DNA of 64,000 nt from CAZYTM01 sp964649725 (GCA_964649725.1 CAZYTM010000006.1:62001-126000), one strand, 5' to 3'. Shown: positions 9,690 through 17,901, numbered from the stretch's first letter. Notes: generated from the sequence alone by a model not told the origin. Numbers and translations: made by a program.

Positions 9690-9965
9690 TTAAGGCATCA
9701 CATGGGTACCGGCGATCGGCAGCAGAGCAATGTTTCGCGCCCGCTTGATAGCTTCGGTGATCTCCCGCTGATGTTTGGAACAGTTGCCGGAAATGCGGCG
9801 TGGAATGATCTTCCCCCGCTCGCTGATGAAGTAGCGCAGGGTACGGGGATCCTTGTAATCGATGGTAATCTGTTTATCGGCACAGAAACGGCACACCTTA
9901 CGCCGCTGAAACGGGCGTTTTTTGCGTGGGCCGCTGCTTCTTTGCGGTGCTCTCTCTTCACTCAT
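9690..9965 (-). CDS. rpsR: Ribosomal protein S18
   Basis: 91 residues. It has an Arg/Lys-rich N-terminus, then CRFCADK, then LRYFISERGKIIPRRISGNC and HQREITEAIKRARNIALLP, the S18 hallmark. The CxxC plus the later Cys and His suggest the zinc-containing form. It pairs with S6 on the 30S platform, and its gene follows rpsF by 21 bases. Confidence 0.97.
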   Translation of the reverse strand: MSEERAPQRSSGPRKKRPFQRRKVCRFCADKQITIDYKDPRTLRYFISERGKIIPRRISGNCSKHQREITEAIKRARNIALLPIAGTHVMP

Positions 9966-9986
9966 CTATGATAATCCTCCGTTATC

Positions 9987-10361
9987 TTATTCTGTGTCAG
10001 CGGCAGCCGCTTCAGTTTCGGCACCGCCCTCTTCAATGTCAGCCTTGGCTGCCACAGCGGCCGGCGCAACGCTCTCCTTCTCCAGCTTGACGCTCTGGTA
10101 CCGAAGCACCTTGTCATCCAGCCGCAGACGCCGTTCCAGTTCTGCGATCAGCGTGGCATCGCCATCGAAGCGCAGATAAAAATAGCGGCCGCGGGCGAAC
10201 TTGTTGATCGGGTAGGCAAGTTTCCGTGCCCCCCAGTCTTCCAGCTTGCGGAAATCACCTTTCATATTGGCGATGATCTCCTGAACCTTGGCCGAGAGCC
10301 CTTTCAGCTCTTCTTCGGCAAGGTCTGGCTGGACGATATAAATCGTCTCGTACATCCTCAT
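9987..10361 (-). CDS. rpsF: Ribosomal protein S6
   Basis: 124 residues from the ATG at 10361, which has GAGGAGG a few bases upstream; the frame is open further upstream but without ribosome-site support. The core MRMYETIYIVQPDL...VQEIIANMKGD...WGARKLAYPINKFARGRYFYLRF is classic S6. The C-terminal tail is Ala/Glu-rich (AADIEEGGAETEAAAADTE-like), an acidic extension as in other proteobacteria. First gene of the rpsF-rplI operon. Confidence 0.97.
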   Translation of the reverse strand: MRMYETIYIVQPDLAEEELKGLSAKVQEIIANMKGDFRKLEDWGARKLAYPINKFARGRYFYLRFDGDATLIAELERRLRLDDKVLRYQSVKLEKESVAPAAVAAKADIEEGGAETEAAAADTE

Positions 10362-10448
10362 GATTACTTCCTCCTCACGGTTAGATAGCCCCGGTCCGAC
10401 CCGGAGCAAGGAGTACGCCCCAGATGGGGGCACTTGTGGAAAGCGGAA

Positions 10449-10477
10449 TTATTATCATAATCCAGCTAATTTTACAA
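10449..10477 (-). promoter_or_regulatory. Candidate sigma-70 promoter of the rpsF operon
   Basis: On the minus strand TTGTAA (10477-10472) and TAATAA (10454-10449) are 17 bases apart, about 90 bases upstream of rpsF. The AT-rich stretch fits a strong ribosomal-protein promoter. Nothing else was recognised between rpsF and 10568. Confidence 0.5.
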
Positions 10478-10568
10478 GCTTTTTATTTTATGGTGAATTG
10501 GCAAAGGGAGCTATCTTGCCACTCCACTTTCTCCAGCTTCTTTTTTTGCAATAAATGCATTGTTTGAC

Positions 10569-10731
10569 CTATAGCGCGGAAAGTCCAGGCAAAAAACTGT
10601 TCCTTTCTGTTTCTGTCATATTGGTCTTGCCGACAATAGTAGTTGAGTCAAACCAGCTCCCATCCACCTGCATGCCCTATAGAAACATGGATCAGAGTAA
10701 ATGCCATCAACAAGAGGCTTGTCTTTTTCAT
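10569..10731 (-). pseudogene. Frameshifted remnant of a small secreted protein
   Basis: A strong GGAGGAGGTGA site overlaps the stop of the upstream gene and is followed by an ATG at 10731. The frame encodes a signal peptide (MKKTSLLLMAFTLIHVSIGHA) and GGWELV, then stops at 10648-10650. Dropping one base at that point continues the frame as DSTTIVGKTNMTETER to a stop at 10569. The span is one base over a codon multiple, which fits a one-base insertion. It is probably a dead member of the local family of small exported proteins. Confidence 0.5.
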
Positions 10732-10736
10732 TTCAG

Positions 10737-11306
10737 TCACCTCCTCCAGTCATTATTATTTCTCAACCATTTTTCTTCTATCTCTATCATGCTATTCAAT
10801 AATGGCCATTTGCTTTTAGGGATATCGCCATAAGGTGAAACCATATTTGCTTTATTTCGATCTTCCCAAGAATTGAGTTTCGGAAGTTCAACAACCCCAG
10901 GCGATAGTCTGTACTTCACCCCCGACAACAGCATTTCCCGAGGTTTCTTCGTATTGGAGGTCAGATAATCTCCAAGCGACATTCTGAGACTTCCGTAGCC
11001 CGGCTTGAATATCGTGAACTCAGGGTCTTGCATGTAGCTTATTATGGGCAACAGGTTTATAGGCGTATATGCAGGTATCTCGAATTCTCCCGCTTTGTTC
11101 GTAACAGTTTCTTTAGCTTCATAGAAATAAGAACTTGTACCGAATGGGGTCCGGTATATGCGATCCCAAACTGCAAGGACGACCACACCTTCCAGAGCTT
11201 CCTTCGTCTCTATGTCCAGAATCTTCCCCTTCCATGGGCCGTCAGCAAAGGCATAGCCACTTGTCAGGAAAAGGACAAAGCCTATTATGGATAGCAGTCT
11301 CATCAT
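10737..11306 (-). CDS. Small secreted protein with carboxypeptidase-regulatory-like fold, copy 1
   Basis: 189 residues from ATGATG at 11306, preceded by GGAGAG; the open frame upstream is leftover from another gene. It has a signal peptide (MMRLLSIIGFVLFLTSGYAFA) and a mature start DGPWKGKILDIETKEALEGVVV. KETVTNKAGEFEIPAY is the usual strand pattern of the CarboxypepD_reg-like beta sandwich in envelope proteins. The first 130 or so residues are identical to copies 2 and 3, and the last 55 (LNSWEDRNKANM onward) are very different. Probably exported. Function unknown. Confidence 0.75.
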   Translation of the reverse strand: MMRLLSIIGFVLFLTSGYAFADGPWKGKILDIETKEALEGVVVLAVWDRIYRTPFGTSSYFYEAKETVTNKAGEFEIPAYTPINLLPIISYMQDPEFTIFKPGYGSLRMSLGDYLTSNTKKPREMLLSGVKYRLSPGVVELPKLNSWEDRNKANMVSPYGDIPKSKWPLLNSMIEIEEKWLRNNNDWRR

Positions 11307-11458
11307 AATATCTCTCCTTAAAACGTTCGTATCCGCCATACCCCTTCAACATCCCTGACCATTTGTACCTGGAACGAATATGTCGTTCCATTTACAACTC
11401 TTCTCAGATCGTATTCAGCAAAATTTTCATACACCTTCACAAGTCTTATAGATGCTAT
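10915..11458. repeat. 544-bp direct repeat, unit 1
   Basis: Identical over almost its whole length to 11664-12207 and 12470-13013. It holds the 5' two-thirds of the secreted-protein gene, its ribosome site and, upstream, the last 46 or so codons of an older gene. The outer edge is the sequence GATGCTAT, which abuts the end of copy 2 with a gap of only three bases. The inner edge falls in the codons just after SGVKYR. Confidence 0.95.
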
Positions 11459-11461
11459 GTG

Positions 11462-12055
11462 TCATTGTTTATCCCCCTCAACTTGATACAAGTTCCCAGG
11501 ATCTTTTTCATATAGGTACTTCCATTCATCTCTGATAGCTTTAATAAGCATTTGTTGTTTTTTCCAGTCTTTATTGTCTCCAACAGGCGATGGGCTTGCG
11601 AATCTTCTTTCCTCCCTAGTCATAATTTTCGGGAGTTCAACAACCCCCGACGCAAGCCGGTACTTCACCCCCGACAACAGCATTTCCCGAGGTTTCTTCG
11701 TATTGGAGGTCAGATAATCTCCAAGCGACATTCTGAGACTTCCGTAGCCCGGCTTGAATATCGTGAACTCAGGGTCTTGCATGTAGCTTATTATGGGCAA
11801 CAGGTTTATAGGCGTATATGCAGGTATCTCGAATTCTCCCGCTTTGTTCGTAACAGTTTCTTTAGCTTCATAGAAATAAGAACTTGTACCGAATGGGGTC
11901 CGGTATATGCGATCCCAAACTGCAAGGACGACCACACCTTCCAGAGCTTCCTTCGTCTCTATGTCCAGAATCTTCCCCTTCCATGGGCCGTCAGCAAAGG
12001 CATAGCCACTTGTCAGGAAAAGGACAAAGCCTATTATGGATAGCAGTCTCATCAT
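11462..12055 (-). CDS. Small secreted protein with carboxypeptidase-regulatory-like fold, copy 2
   Basis: 197 residues. Signal peptide and first 130 or so residues match copy 1 exactly. The tail differs: ASGVVELPKIMTREERR, then a charged helical segment KKQQMLIKAIRDEWKYLYEKD. It resembles the tail of copy 3 in protein pattern (EERR, IKAIR-EW, DPG-LY) but barely in DNA, so the tails are old relatives while the 5' parts are fresh copies. The TGA stop is followed three bases later by repeat unit 1. Confidence 0.75.
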   Translation of the reverse strand: MMRLLSIIGFVLFLTSGYAFADGPWKGKILDIETKEALEGVVVLAVWDRIYRTPFGTSSYFYEAKETVTNKAGEFEIPAYTPINLLPIISYMQDPEFTIFKPGYGSLRMSLGDYLTSNTKKPREMLLSGVKYRLASGVVELPKIMTREERRFASPSPVGDNKDWKKQQMLIKAIRDEWKYLYEKDPGNLYQVEGDKQ

Positions 12056-12207
12056 AATATCTCTCCTTAAAACGTTCGTATCCGCCATACCCCTTCAACA
12101 TCCCTGACCATTTGTACCTGGAACGAATATGTCGTTCCATTTACAACTCTTCTCAGATCATATTCAGCAAAATTTTCATACACCTTCACATGTCTTATAG
12201 ATGCTAT
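11664..12207. repeat. 544-bp direct repeat, unit 2
   Basis: Same content and edges as unit 1. Only a few differences were seen by eye, for example GATCATATT for GATCGTATT and CACATGTCT for CACAAGTCT near the outer end. A 60-base spacer with a short inverted repeat (AGGTTAG and CTAACCT, about 12230-12247) separates it from the stop of copy 3. Confidence 0.95.
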
Positions 12208-12267
12208 GGGTCATGACTAGAACAGAAGGTTAGAAAGTGTGCTAACCTATTGTCAAATACCTTTTAC

Positions 12268-12861
12268 TCATTTCAATTCCTCCTTTATTAAATATAAATC
12301 TCCAGGATCGTCATTGTATATATAACCCCATTCTTCTCTTATTGCCTTTATTAATAGCTTTTGTTTTCTCCATTCATTTTTGTCACCAATTGGTGCTGGC
12401 TTTGCAACTCTTCGCTCCTCTTTCGTATTAAGCTTTGTCAACTCAACAACCCCCGGCGATAGTCTGTATTTCACCCCCGACAACAGCATTTCCCGAGGTT
12501 TCTTCGTATTGGAGGTCAGATAATCTCCAAGCGACATTCTGAGACTTCCGTAGCCCGGCTTGAATATCGTGAACTCAGGGTCTTGCATGTAGCTTATTAT
12601 GGGCAACAGGTTTATAGGCGTATATGCAGGTATCTCGAATTCTCCCGCTTTGTTCGTAACAGTTTCTTTAGCTTCATAGAAATAAGAACTTGTACCGAAT
12701 GGGGTCCGGTATATGCGATCCCAAACTGCAAGGACGACCACACCTTCCAGAGCTTCCTTCGTCTCTATGTCCAGAATCTTCCCCTTCCATGGGCCGTCAG
12801 CAAAGGCATAGCCACTTGTCAGGAAAAGGACAAAGCCTATTATGGATAGCAGTCTCATCAT
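12268..12861 (-). CDS. Small secreted protein with carboxypeptidase-regulatory-like fold, copy 3
   Basis: 197 residues, most upstream of the three copies in transcription order. Signal peptide and beta-sandwich part are identical to the others. The tail starts SPGVVELTKLNTKEERR and ends with a charged region GYIYNDDPGDLYLIKEELK. It follows the decayed gene at 12873-13322, whose last codons are copied along with units 1 and 2, so this locus is probably the source of the duplications. Confidence 0.75.
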   Translation of the reverse strand: MMRLLSIIGFVLFLTSGYAFADGPWKGKILDIETKEALEGVVVLAVWDRIYRTPFGTSSYFYEAKETVTNKAGEFEIPAYTPINLLPIISYMQDPEFTIFKPGYGSLRMSLGDYLTSNTKKPREMLLSGVKYRLSPGVVELTKLNTKEERRVAKPAPIGDKNEWRKQKLLIKAIREEWGYIYNDDPGDLYLIKEELK

Positions 12862-13013
12862 AATATCTCTCCTTAAAACGTTCGTATCCGCCATACCCCT
12901 TCAACATCCCTGACCATTTGTACCTGGAACGAATATGTCGTTCCATTTACAACTCTTCTCAGATCGTATTCAGCAAAATTTTCATACACCTTCACAAGTC
13001 TTATAGATGCTAT
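12470..13013. repeat. 544-bp direct repeat, unit 3
   Basis: The copy that still joins intact upstream sequence: beyond GATGCTAT at 13013 the frame continues into a decayed phospholipase-like gene. Units 1 and 2 end at exactly this base, which marks the duplication breakpoint. Confidence 0.95.
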
Positions 13014-13322
13014 TTCAGCAGCTATCTCAACCAATATGAAATCGCTCAGGCCGGCGTTCGGCTATGGTCTGGTCGGATTGTGAAAATGGTTGAGCGAGCG
13101 GGCATAGCCGGCGATGAATTCGATAAATTCGCCGGCATCCTCCAAATCTGTCCCGTCAAGAATCCATTGTTTAAACTCTCGGTTATTTATTTTTGAATCC
13201 AACTGAGAATTACTAAAATAATTATCCGCAATGATTACATATTATGTAGTTTTCGTATCATTCCAAGCAGCTACATCACAAGCTGTTGCCAATATAAATG
13301 TTGTGATAACAAACCATTTCAT
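12873..13322 (-). pseudogene. Decayed chimeric gene: zinc phospholipase C-like N-part joined to NTF2-like C-part
   Basis: One continuous minus-strand frame of 150 codons starts at an ATG at 13322 after a GGAGTG site. It reads a signal peptide (MKWFVITTFILATACDVAA), then mature WNDTKTT and a TAA. In the same frame follow QWILDGTDLEDAGEF and RSLNHFHNPTRP, a TAG, then PNAGLSDF. NHFHNP followed by W-x-x-AGL resembles bacterial zinc-dependent phospholipase C-like proteins, so the TAG probably replaces TGG. The end (YSFQVQMVRDVEGVWRIRTF) looks like the last strands of an NTF2-like domain. Two nonsense codons and a fusion indicate a dead gene. Family names are from memory of motif patterns. Confidence 0.6.
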
Positions 13323-13326
13323 ATAT

Positions 13327-13896
13327 TCACTCCTCGGATAGATTATGTTCTTTTGGTCTACCCAACTCTATGCTTTCTTTGTTCCGTTCTCTTATAAACA
13401 TTTTAATTTTATAGTTAGGATCAGTAGGTGAAGTAACATATCTTCTTTGTCGCTCCTCTTTAGTCAACTTCTTCAGCGGGATGACTATTTTTCCCGTCTG
13501 CTTGTCTGTCCATAATCTTTCAACTGCATTCCACACATATCCGCTTATATTTTCATAACCGGCCTTAAAGACAAACAGCTGCACCTCGTCGAGCCTGGAA
13601 AAAAGCTGCACCCCTTGGCCAGGTATCCTGAAGTGACCGTTCTTGTCGGTTACTGTCTCGTAGGTATCATAATGGGTGCCTGTTGCCCCGGCTGGCGTGA
13701 AACTGAGCAACCACCAGTTCCCCACCACCACTACCCCTTCCAGCGGCTGGCCGCTCTCCTTCTCGACGATCTGTCCTTTATATGGTCCGTCGTAGCCGAT
13801 GAATGTGACACAACCGAGGCAACACTGTGTAAGTATAATCAGTAATAGCCCTTTGATTGACAAACTACTCAGTCTTAATATTTTGTCAGTTTCCAT
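13327..13896 (-). CDS. Divergent paralogue of the small secreted protein family, probable lipoprotein
   Basis: 189 residues. A hydrophobic N-terminus (SSLSIKGLLLIILTQCCLGC) could be a signal peptide with a weak lipobox. The rest matches the 10.7-12.9 kb family at protein level: YDGPYKGQIVEKESGQPLEGVVVVG, YETVTDKNGHFRIPGQ, and FVFKAGYENISG before a charged tail LTKEERQRRY. It lacks the 544-bp DNA repeat. Its start overlaps the end of the decayed gene at 13875 and onward, and it ends 4 bases before the next ATG, so these genes form one transcription unit. Confidence 0.7.
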   Translation of the reverse strand: METDKILRLSSLSIKGLLLIILTQCCLGCVTFIGYDGPYKGQIVEKESGQPLEGVVVVGNWWLLSFTPAGATGTHYDTYETVTDKNGHFRIPGQGVQLFSRLDEVQLFVFKAGYENISGYVWNAVERLWTDKQTGKIVIPLKKLTKEERQRRYVTSPTDPNYKIKMFIRERNKESIELGRPKEHNLSEE

Positions 13897-14250
13897 ATCC
13901 CGTTCTCCTTAACGTAATAGACTGGATATGCCACATTAGCGAGCACTCCCATGACCTATTCCTGGCGAATCAAAAGGCACTTGGCCGTATCATCGATGGC
14001 ATATTCCAGCCGGATAGCCGGCATATCCTTTGTCAGCACCGGCAGACGAGGACCAAAGCTGCTAAAGATTTCCCGATATCGCGGCATTGCATAGCTCACA
14101 AGACAAGCTACTCCACCTTCCACATCTCTCTGGGCAAGTTTATTCTTTATCCCTTGCCACTTAGACTGCAACAACGCCTGCAATTCTTCTTTTGCATAGG
14201 CACTGTCATTATAGGTAAAATCAGTCAGCAGCTACTGCGCTTGCGCTGAT
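13875..14250 (-). pseudogene. Decayed NTF2-like secreted protein gene
   Basis: The frame reads LLTDFTYNDSAYAKEELQALLQSKW, then GIKNKLAQRDVEGGVAC, PAIRLEYAIDDTAKCLLIRQE and a TAG at 13956-13958. It continues in the same frame as VMGVLANVAYPVYYVKENGIWKLTKY to TAA at 13875. The last strand (V-K-E-N-G-I-W-K-L) is typical of NTF2-like domains, so the TAG interrupts a once complete protein. A further in-frame TAG lies near the N-terminus, just after SISAQAQ. The 5' end is not certain. Confidence 0.55.
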
Positions 14251-14287
14251 ATCGATAACTCCCCAGATAATGAGCCAATCCGGAAAC

Positions 14288-14329
14288 AGAAAAGCCGCTC
14301 TAGTCAGCTGTTTGCTGAATGGAGCGGCT
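14288..14329 (-). terminator. Intrinsic terminator after pth
   Basis: Minus-strand hairpin: AGCCGCTC pairs with GAGCGGCT, with an extended inner stem CAGC/GCTG, followed by TTTTC. It lies about 170 bases downstream of pth and separates the housekeeping operon from the accessory patch. Between 14330 and 14499 nothing else was recognised. Confidence 0.7.
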
Positions 14330-14499
14330 ATAGATAATCTCTTGTGCTGTCGAAACTCCTGTAAATCATCCGTCCCATCCTGGAATAAAGCTGATTCTAT
14401 TAGCGGACGCTAAGGTATCCTCGATTAAACTGCATGTCAAGATTTTGTGTACGGCATTTTTGCTGTTCCTGATTCAGGTTGGACTCAAACTGTCTAATT

Positions 14500-15084
14500 C
14501 TATTCTTCCACAGTCAGATCCCGGTTGTGGTAGTGATTCATCGCCTTGAGCGGCCCCTCTTTGAGGAGCAGTTCCAGCAGGTCGATCACCCCGTCCAGGA
14601 CATACGGCAGCCCCTTCATCTCTTCGCCGCTGAAATTGCTCAGCACGTAATCGGCCGAATCGCCATGGAGCGGGCGGCTGATGCCGACCCTGAGCCGCAG
14701 GAACCCCCCACCCCCCAACTCCTGGTGCAGGGAGCGCAACCCGTTGTGACCGGCATGGCCGCCGCCATCCTTCACTTTTACCTGACCGAAAGGGATATCG
14801 AGATCGTCGTGTACAACTATCAGGTCATCGATGGAGAGCTTGTGAAAATTGAGCGCCGCCGCCACTGACCGGCCGGAAAGGTTCATGAAGGTCTGTGGCT
14901 TGAGGAGCAGCAGTCGTGCACCTTGCCAATCCCCATCACCGATGAGGCCGGAAAAGTTTTTTCTGCTGATCGGAATGCCGGCCAGATGCGCCAACCGATC
15001 CAAAACCATGAAACCCGCGTTATGGCGGGTCCATTGGTATTTGGGGCCCGGATTACCGAGCCCGACAATAAGTTTTGCGGCCAT
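14500..15084 (-). CDS. pth: Peptidyl-tRNA hydrolase
   Basis: 194 residues. It opens KLIVGLGNPGPKYQWTRHNAGFMVLD with the catalytic His in RHNAGF. LLLKPQTFMNLSG and VVHDDLDIPFGQVKVKDGGGHAGHNGLRSL complete the family signature with the conserved Asp and Asn. It frees tRNA from stalled peptidyl-tRNA. It follows rplY by about 30 bases in the prs-rplY-pth group. Normal length. Confidence 0.97.
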   Translation of the reverse strand: MAAKLIVGLGNPGPKYQWTRHNAGFMVLDRLAHLAGIPISRKNFSGLIGDGDWQGARLLLLKPQTFMNLSGRSVAAALNFHKLSIDDLIVVHDDLDIPFGQVKVKDGGGHAGHNGLRSLHQELGGGGFLRLRVGISRPLHGDSADYVLSNFSGEEMKGLPYVLDGVIDLLELLLKEGPLKAMNHYHNRDLTVEE

Positions 15085-15115
15085 CTTGTACCGGCCCTAG
15101 TCTGCCGACTGCCAG

Positions 15116-15703
15116 CTATTCAGCAGCAGGAGCAGTCTCGTCTTTGGTCTTGCCGAGGACGCTCGCGATGGAGGCCTTCGGATCGTCCAGCACTTTTACT
15201 CCGGTCGGGACATTCAGGTCAGAGACATGAAGTGAATGGCCTATATTGAGTGTGGCGATATCCAGGTCGATATGGTCAGGGATCTGGGTCGGCAGACATT
15301 CTACTTCGACAGAGTGCATCGCCACATCGAGCAGCCCGCCATTCTTCACCCCGATGGAGGCACCGACCAGCCTGATCCTGACGTCAACCTTCACCTTTTC
15401 GGTCAGGTTTATCTTGTGCAGGTCGACATGCTTCATCTCATTACGCAAGGCTCCGCGGAGGATATCGGCGACGATGACGGTATTCCCATCAAGGCTCCCC
15501 CCCCCTTTAAGGACGATCAGGTTGTTGTGCCCCCCCTCGCCGGCAATCGCCATCCCGAGTTCCTTGGGATTGACCGCCACCGGGACGCTCGCCATACCCT
15601 TGCCATAAACGACCCCCGGGATCATTCCGGCAAGCCGCAGCTGCCGGGAGATACCTTTACCGGTCTTGCTCCGCACTTCGACTTTCAACTCTTTCTGTTC
15701 CAT
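15116..15703 (-). CDS. rplY: Ribosomal protein L25/Ctc (general stress protein form)
   Basis: 195 residues: an N-terminal 5S-rRNA-binding domain (LKVEVRSKTGKGISRQLRLAGMIPGVVYGKG) plus the C-terminal TL5/Ctc domain. LRNEMKHVDLHKINLTEKV is characteristic. Clear GGAGG before the ATG. It sits between prs and pth, its usual neighbours in this lineage and in Gram-positive bacteria. Confidence 0.95.
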   Translation of the reverse strand: MEQKELKVEVRSKTGKGISRQLRLAGMIPGVVYGKGMASVPVAVNPKELGMAIAGEGGHNNLIVLKGGGSLDGNTVIVADILRGALRNEMKHVDLHKINLTEKVKVDVRIRLVGASIGVKNGGLLDVAMHSVEVECLPTQIPDHIDLDIATLNIGHSLHVSDLNVPTGVKVLDDPKASIASVLGKTKDETAPAAE

Positions 15704-15738
15704 AATTCCTCCGCTTTCTTAACCAGCCCTGCAGTATA

Positions 15739-16683
15739 TTAGACAAATAGTGAACTGACCGATTCATCCTCGTGGATACGCCTGATCGCCTCTGCCAGCA
15801 GCTCTGCCACAGTCAGCACCTTGACCTTGCTGGTGAGCGCCTCTTTATCGCCAAGCGGGATGGTATCGGTAATCAGCACCTCTTCGATATCCGATTCGTT
15901 GAGCCGCTCGATAGCCGGGCCAGAGAGGACCCCATGGGTGGCACAGGCGTATATCGAGCTGGCACCATGCTCCTTGAGCGCCCGTGCCGCCTGCGTCAGT
16001 GTGCCTGCAGTATCGATCATGTCATCAAGGATGATTGCCGACTTCCCGCTCACATCACCGATCAAGTGCATCACCTCGGCCACATTCGGACCGGTACGCC
16101 GCTTGTCGATCACCGCCAGTGTGCAGCCGAGCCTTTTGGCAAAGGCCCTGGCCCGCTCGGTACCACCAGCATCCGGTGACACCATGACGATATTGTTCTC
16201 CGGAAAACGTTTGCGCAGATGCTCCAGGATTACCGGTGCGGCATAGAGATTGTCCACCGGGATATTGAAAAACCCCTGGATCTGGCCGGCATGCAGGTCG
16301 ATTGTCACGACCCGGTCGGTCCCGGCGGTGGTGATCAGGTCTGCCACCAGTTTCGAAGTGATCGGTGTACGGGGAGCGACCTTGCGGTCCTGGCGGGCAT
16401 AGCCGTAGTAGGGGATCACCGCTGTAATAGTGGCGGCAGATGCGCGCTTGAGCGCATCCATCATGATCAGGAGCTCCATCAGGTTATTGTTGGTAGGCGA
16501 ACAGGTCGACTGCACCACATAGACATCCCGCCCCCGGACATTCTCCCCGATCTCCACCATGATCTCGCCATCGGAAAAGGTCTTGACCTTGGCACTGCCG
16601 AGCGGCACCCGCAGATTGGCACAGATTTTTTCTGCAAGTTCCGGATTGGAATTGCCGCTGAATACCTTGATTTTGTTTTCCAT
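15739..16683 (-). CDS. prs: Ribose-phosphate pyrophosphokinase
   Basis: About 314 residues from the ATG at 16683 (MENKIKVFSGNSNPELA). A GTG 12 bases upstream has no ribosome site. It makes PRPP from ribose-5-phosphate and ATP. Visible signatures are the flexible-loop region YYGYARQDRKVAPRTPI, DLHAGQIQGFF, the PRPP-binding loop IILDDMIDTAGTL and the catalytic KRRTGPN segment. It lies just downstream of tRNA-Gln and ispE. Confidence 0.97.
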   Translation of the reverse strand: MENKIKVFSGNSNPELAEKICANLRVPLGSAKVKTFSDGEIMVEIGENVRGRDVYVVQSTCSPTNNNLMELLIMMDALKRASAATITAVIPYYGYARQDRKVAPRTPITSKLVADLITTAGTDRVVTIDLHAGQIQGFFNIPVDNLYAAPVILEHLRKRFPENNIVMVSPDAGGTERARAFAKRLGCTLAVIDKRRTGPNVAEVMHLIGDVSGKSAIILDDMIDTAGTLTQAARALKEHGASSIYACATHGVLSGPAIERLNESDIEEVLITDTIPLGDKEALTSKVKVLTVAELLAEAIRRIHEDESVSSLFV

Positions 16684-16745
16684 AAGTGGAGACACCCTTT
16701 ATCCGACTACTATTAGTAAAGCTGTCCGGCTAGAGATAGTTGGTT

Positions 16746-16820
16746 TGGCTGGGGCGCCAGGGATCGAACCTGGGAATGCCGGAATCAAAATCCGGTGCCT
16801 TACCGCTTGGCGACGCCCCA
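16746..16820 (-). tRNA. tRNA-Gln (TTG anticodon)
   Basis: 75 bases including an encoded 3' CCA. The acceptor stem pairs TGGGGCG with CGCCCCA. The anticodon stem CCGGA/TCCGG encloses loop TTTTGAT with anticodon TTG. The T arm has GGTTCGATC. It lies between ispE and prs, so it may be processed from their common transcript. Confidence 0.97.
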
Positions 16821-16897
16821 ATAAAAACAGGTGACTAGTGAAAGGTGAAACGTGACATATTCACGAATCACACTTCACGACTCACGATTCACTACAT

Positions 16898-17740
16898 TTA
16901 CAGTGTTCTGACAGCAGCCGTGAACCAGTCGGTACCTAGTGCCAGTTCCGATGCTGCTTTTCGTGCGGCATCTTCCTTCTCGAAAACACCGAATACTGTA
17001 GGTCCGCTCCCCGACATAAGAGCCCCGGCAGCACCTCCGGCCAGTAGTCGTTCCTTGATCTGCGAAATGACCGGAAATCGCCGGCTGGTAACCGACTCCA
17101 GATCGTTGGCGAGTAGAGCGCAGACATCAGCAATGCTCTCATAGAAACGTGGAATTTTATTATTATTGCCGTTGTTTGTCAATTCTAAATTTTGGTAGAC
17201 CCAGGCGGTCGAGACATGGACATTTGGATTCACCAGCACGATCCAGAGATCCGGCATCCGCTCCAGCGGAGTTAGCAGTTCACCAATCCCCTCAGCCAGG
17301 GCCGGCCGTTGAAAGATGAAGAAGGGGACATCGGCGCCCAGCTTTACCCCGATCTCCATCAGCTGCTGGCTGGTAAGACCAAGCCCGAGCAGGTCATTAA
17401 TACCGATCAGGGTCGAAGCGCAGTCGCTGCTCCCGCCCCCCAGACCTGCAGCCACCGGGATCCGCTTGTCTATGGCGATGTCAAAGCCGACCTCTTTCCC
17501 GGAGAGCTGCAACAGCGCATCGGCAGCCCGCCAGACGATGTTGCCGGGGCCGTCCGGCACCCCGTCCCGGCCACAAGTTACACGAATACCGGGGGTAGCA
17601 GAGAGAGCCAGCGTAATCTCGTCGCAGAGGTCGATCCGCTGCATGATCATGCGCAACTCGTGATAACCATCCGGCCGGCGGCGCAACACATCGAGGCGAA
17701 AATTTACCTTGGCCGGAGCCTTGAGAATCATGGGGGTCAT
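16898..17740 (-). CDS. ispE: 4-diphosphocytidyl-2-C-methyl-D-erythritol kinase
   Basis: 280 residues, GHMP kinase fold. It phosphorylates CDP-methylerythritol in the MEP isoprenoid pathway. Motifs: KAPAKVNFRLDVL with GYHEL at the N-terminus (substrate site), the ATP loop PVAAGLGGGSSDCAS and the C-terminal GALMSGSGPTVFGVF. Start ATG at 17740; a second in-frame ATG follows three codons later. Confidence 0.95.
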   Translation of the reverse strand: MTPMILKAPAKVNFRLDVLRRRPDGYHELRMIMQRIDLCDEITLALSATPGIRVTCGRDGVPDGPGNIVWRAADALLQLSGKEVGFDIAIDKRIPVAAGLGGGSSDCASTLIGINDLLGLGLTSQQLMEIGVKLGADVPFFIFQRPALAEGIGELLTPLERMPDLWIVLVNPNVHVSTAWVYQNLELTNNGNNNKIPRFYESIADVCALLANDLESVTSRRFPVISQIKERLLAGGAAGALMSGSGPTVFGVFEKEDAARKAASELALGTDWFTAAVRTL

Positions 17741-17875
17741 GGAGGTCTCACAGGAGATAAAATACCGTTGCAGAGTGGTTTATCTAAATCAATTACGCTG
17801 ATTTGGCAAGAAAAAAATCCTGCGGCGGCAGTTGCAGCGATTATCGGTAAAGTGCGACACTGAATGCAAATCACG

Positions 17876-17901
17876 CAAAAAGGGCCGGATTTACCCGGCC
17901 C
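17876..17901 (-). terminator. Intrinsic terminator after the LemA-like gene
   Basis: Minus-strand hairpin GGGCCGGGTAAATCCGGCCC followed by TTTTT, 37 bases downstream of the LemA-like gene and pointing toward ispE. Confidence 0.85.

Noticed and set aside
10915..13013. Insertion sequence or transposon suggested by the 544-bp repeats
   Set aside because: No transposase, no terminal inverted repeats and no target-site duplications. Units are tandem and gene-bearing.
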